This document shows, piece after piece, positions 62,297 to 64,000 of a stretch of DNA of 64,000 nucleotides. Made by a program: the position numbers and the translations under genes. The stretch spans positions 62,001 to 126,000 of the forward strand of contig DASXVS010000026.1 of NCBI GenBank assembly GCA_036504095.1, read 5' to 3'. Position 1 is the stretch's first letter, and each line of letters begins with the position of its first letter. The stretch is from Armatimonadota bacterium. Lineage in GTDB: Bacteria; Armatimonadota; DTGP01; JAKQQT01. A model generated the notes under the pieces. The model searched no databases. It was not told where the DNA came from and saw only the letters and a list, made by a program, of their open reading frames with translations.

Positions 62297-64000
62297 GCGC
62301 GATGGTGATAGAATCCGGTTTGCCGGCGCGAAGAGTCATGGACCGCGTTCCCCTCACGGAAGGTGTGCGGATGTCGATGGTCTGATCGATCGCGGATTCC
62401 AGGTTGGCGGTCACGCTCTCCGAATTCCACATCAGCTCCCTGAGGGTCACCTGGCCTCGGCACAGGACTCCGGTGAGCCGCCCTGCCGGCATCTGCCGCG
62501 GTAGCGCCGGCAGCAGCGTCACTTCACCAGGCCAGGACTGAACCAGGGAGTGGATCAGCACGGCCGGCAACCCGCCGCTCAAGTCCGTGTTGAAGATGCT
62601 CCCCGGATCGTGGGACGTTGCCAGGTTCGGGAAGTAGTAATTCCGTGCGAGGCGGTCAACCACGAAGCCCACCGATTCGCTGTCACCGAGGCTGCCGGCC
62701 GCGAGGCCCAGCTGCACCAGGCCGAACGCCATGACTCCCCCACCCGGCTCCCTTCGACGCTCTGCGATGCGCAAGTCCAAGGCGCGCTGAAACGCCTTGC
62801 GCAACGGTGGGTTATCGCCTATCTCGGATGGCAGACCCCAGAACAGCGGATAGAGGTGCGAGCAATGGCGATGGGCATAGTTGTCGTCCAGGCCGGGCCA
62901 TGTCCACTCCTTCACGGCGCCGTCCTTGTTGATCTGATACGCCGGTATCTTGTGAAGCATGCCATTCCATCGGTCGATGAGGTCCGGGTCGGCCCCCAAT
63001 ACCTTGCCGGCTGCGATGAGGTCGGTCAGAAGCCCCTTCAACGCAGCGATATCCATCGTTGCGTTGACGCACGCCTGCGACGGGCTGTTACCAGGGTTGT
63101 TCTCCGGCGAATACGATGGTGAGAACAGCCACTTGCCGTCATTGCCGGACACCAGGAAATCCTCGAAGAAGGCGGCAGCCTCCTTCATATAGGGGAAGGC
63201 GCGCTTGCGAAGGAAATCGCGGTCGCCCGTGTACAGGTAGTAATCGAAGTAGAACCGGGCGGCCCAGGCGGCGCCAACCGTCCAGAAGGTCATCGGCCAC
63301 GTAGCGTCAAAGTGGTTCTGCAGGAAATGCGAACTCGTTCGGGAGGGAACGTAGAGCCCGCGCGCATTGTACAGACGTTTCGCGTTTTCGCGGCACTGGT
63401 CGAGATGGCTCTCGAGATATCCGAAGTAGCTCTTCAGACACTCCGGGAGGTTCCCGGATAGGAGGCTCGCGATGGCAGCCTGCACGTTTCCGTTCTGCGT
63501 ATAGTCACCCGACCACGGAGGCGTCCACGTTCCCGACCACACGCCTTGCAGGTTTGGCGGCCAATCTCCGCAACTCGAAAGAATCGCGTAACGCCCTGCG
63601 TCCAAGGCCTTCTCCAGCATGGCCGGCGACAGTGCGTCTTCCCGTGAACGCCGGACCAGTTCTTCGGCGGCTAATCCCCGATCTATCCCTCCGCCAAGGT
63701 CCAGGTGCACCCTGTCAAACAGCCTGCCGTGAACCTTGCGATGGTCTGACAGGAGCCGATCGAAAGAAGCATCCAGGCGCGCGACGCCCTTTAGCGCCGA
63801 TCCCGCGCTGTCCGGTTCAACCCTCAGAATGACCAGGACGCTGTCCGCTCCCTTCACGGCCAGTCGATTGCCCTCAACCGTGGAGTCGCCGGACGCGGCG
63901 ATCACCTGCGCACCACACCCGTACTCACCGCCCGTGAGGGCGAACGTGCTCCGGTAGAACAACCACCCCTGTTCTGCCATGGCATGCACCTGCTTGATGC
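62280..64000 (-). CDS. GH95 alpha-L-fucosidase, 5' end outside window
   Basis: The minus-strand frame stays open to the right edge, so the start lies outside the window. The visible 570 residues are the (alpha/alpha)6 barrel and C-terminal beta domain of GH95 1,2-alpha-L-fucosidases/alpha-L-galactosidases. Motifs: SSCGDWPPNLQGVWSGTWTPPWSGDYTQNGNVQAA (active-site Asn region), FSPSYSPENNPG (likely acid Glu) and HRHCSHLYPLFWGLP. Family members have about 750 residues, so roughly 200 are missing here. It probably acts on oligosaccharides handled by the convergent ABC importer. Confidence 0.9.
   Translation of the reverse strand, partial: IKQVHAMAEQGWLFYRSTFALTGGEYGCGAQVIAASGDSTVEGNRLAVKGADSVLVILRVEPDSAGSALKGVARLDASFDRLLSDHRKVHGRLFDRVHLDLGGGIDRGLAAEELVRRSREDALSPAMLEKALDAGRYAILSSCGDWPPNLQGVWSGTWTPPWSGDYTQNGNVQAAIASLLSGNLPECLKSYFGYLESHLDQCRENAKRLYNARGLYVPSRTSSHFLQNHFDATWPMTFWTVGAAWAARFYFDYYLYTGDRDFLRKRAFPYMKEAAAFFEDFLVSGNDGKWLFSPSYSPENNPGNSPSQACVNATMDIAALKGLLTDLIAAGKVLGADPDLIDRWNGMLHKIPAYQINKDGAVKEWTWPGLDDNYAHRHCSHLYPLFWGLPSEIGDNPPLRKAFQRALDLRIAERRREPGGGVMAFGLVQLGLAAGSLGDSESVGFVVDRLARNYYFPNLATSHDPGSIFNTDLSGGLPAVLIHSLVQSWPGEVTLLPALPRQMPAGRLTGVLCRGQVTLRELMWNSESVTANLESAIDQTIDIRTPSVRGTRSMTLRAGKPDSITIALTSGP

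Overview
The window is GC-rich, densely coded chromosomal DNA from a diderm bacterium. It combines an outer-membrane export apparatus (secretins, a TolC/RND pump) with an S-layer-homology (SLH) protein, a Tad/Flp pilus locus, dockerin-like C-terminal tags on secreted proteins, and several plant-polysaccharide glycosidases with sugar ABC transporters. SLH plus secretins in one genome points to a diderm Terrabacteria lineage. Armatimonadota fits best, but this is inference from gene content only. No rRNA, tRNA, CRISPR array, transposase or prophage was recognised.

Layout. 0-0.45 kb: tail of a secreted protein with a dockerin-like C-terminus and a strong terminator. 0.47-8.9 kb (minus): a tightly packed run GH2/PA14 glycosidase - cytidine deaminase - pyrimidine-nucleoside phosphorylase - large patatin-like lipase - small membrane protein. 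9.0-11.6 kb (plus): a divergent GH78 alpha-L-rhamnosidase. 11.7-19.4 kb (plus): a repeat-rich secreted protein, CsrA, a secretin N-domain/Gly-rich protein, a truncated SLH protein and three consecutive secretin paralogues. 19.5-23.1 kb (plus): araG-araH-araF, an L-arabinose-type importer, ended by a strong terminator. 23.2-27.8 kb (minus): Tad/Flp pilus genes (four Flp pilins, TadV peptidase, TadE, TadG-like, TadZ), followed upstream by about 0.9 kb of non-coding DNA.

28.7-32.0 kb (plus): overlapping membrane protein - methyltransferase - DPM-type glycosyltransferase genes. 32.15-33.4 kb: a 23-unit, 7-bp minisatellite running into the stop codon of a citrate synthase gene. 33.7-34.8 kb: a VapBC-type toxin-antitoxin pair plus a DUF3788 protein. 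34.9-41.0 kb: ilvD, an enolase-superfamily enzyme, a DinB/ankyrin fusion, a nucleotidyltransferase-like protein and manA. 41.2-48.0 kb (plus): an RND efflux operon with its MarR regulator inside it and a dyad over the candidate -10 box. 48.0-51.4 kb: a beta-helix surface protein with a dockerin-like tail, a tail-collar protein, a GNAT acetyltransferase and a DUF6916 protein. 51.6-57.7 kb (minus): gltB-gltD glutamate synthase. 58.0-58.2 kb: a broken dockerin-like remnant. 58.2-62.3 kb (plus): an ArsR-HTH regulator with a large unknown C-terminal domain, followed by a sugar-binding lipoprotein and two permeases. The window ends in a convergent GH95 alpha-L-fucosidase that runs off the right edge.

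How it fits together. Rhamnosidase, GH2, GH95, an arabinose importer, a second sugar importer and manA suggest a consumer of plant pectin, hemicellulose or exopolysaccharide sugars. The Tad pilins and the secretin cluster lie about 8 kb apart and may serve one surface apparatus, but the window contains no pilus ATPase or inner-membrane platform. The most unusual block is 12.8-19.4 kb: three tandem non-identical secretins preceded by an isolated N0-type domain protein and an SLH protein.
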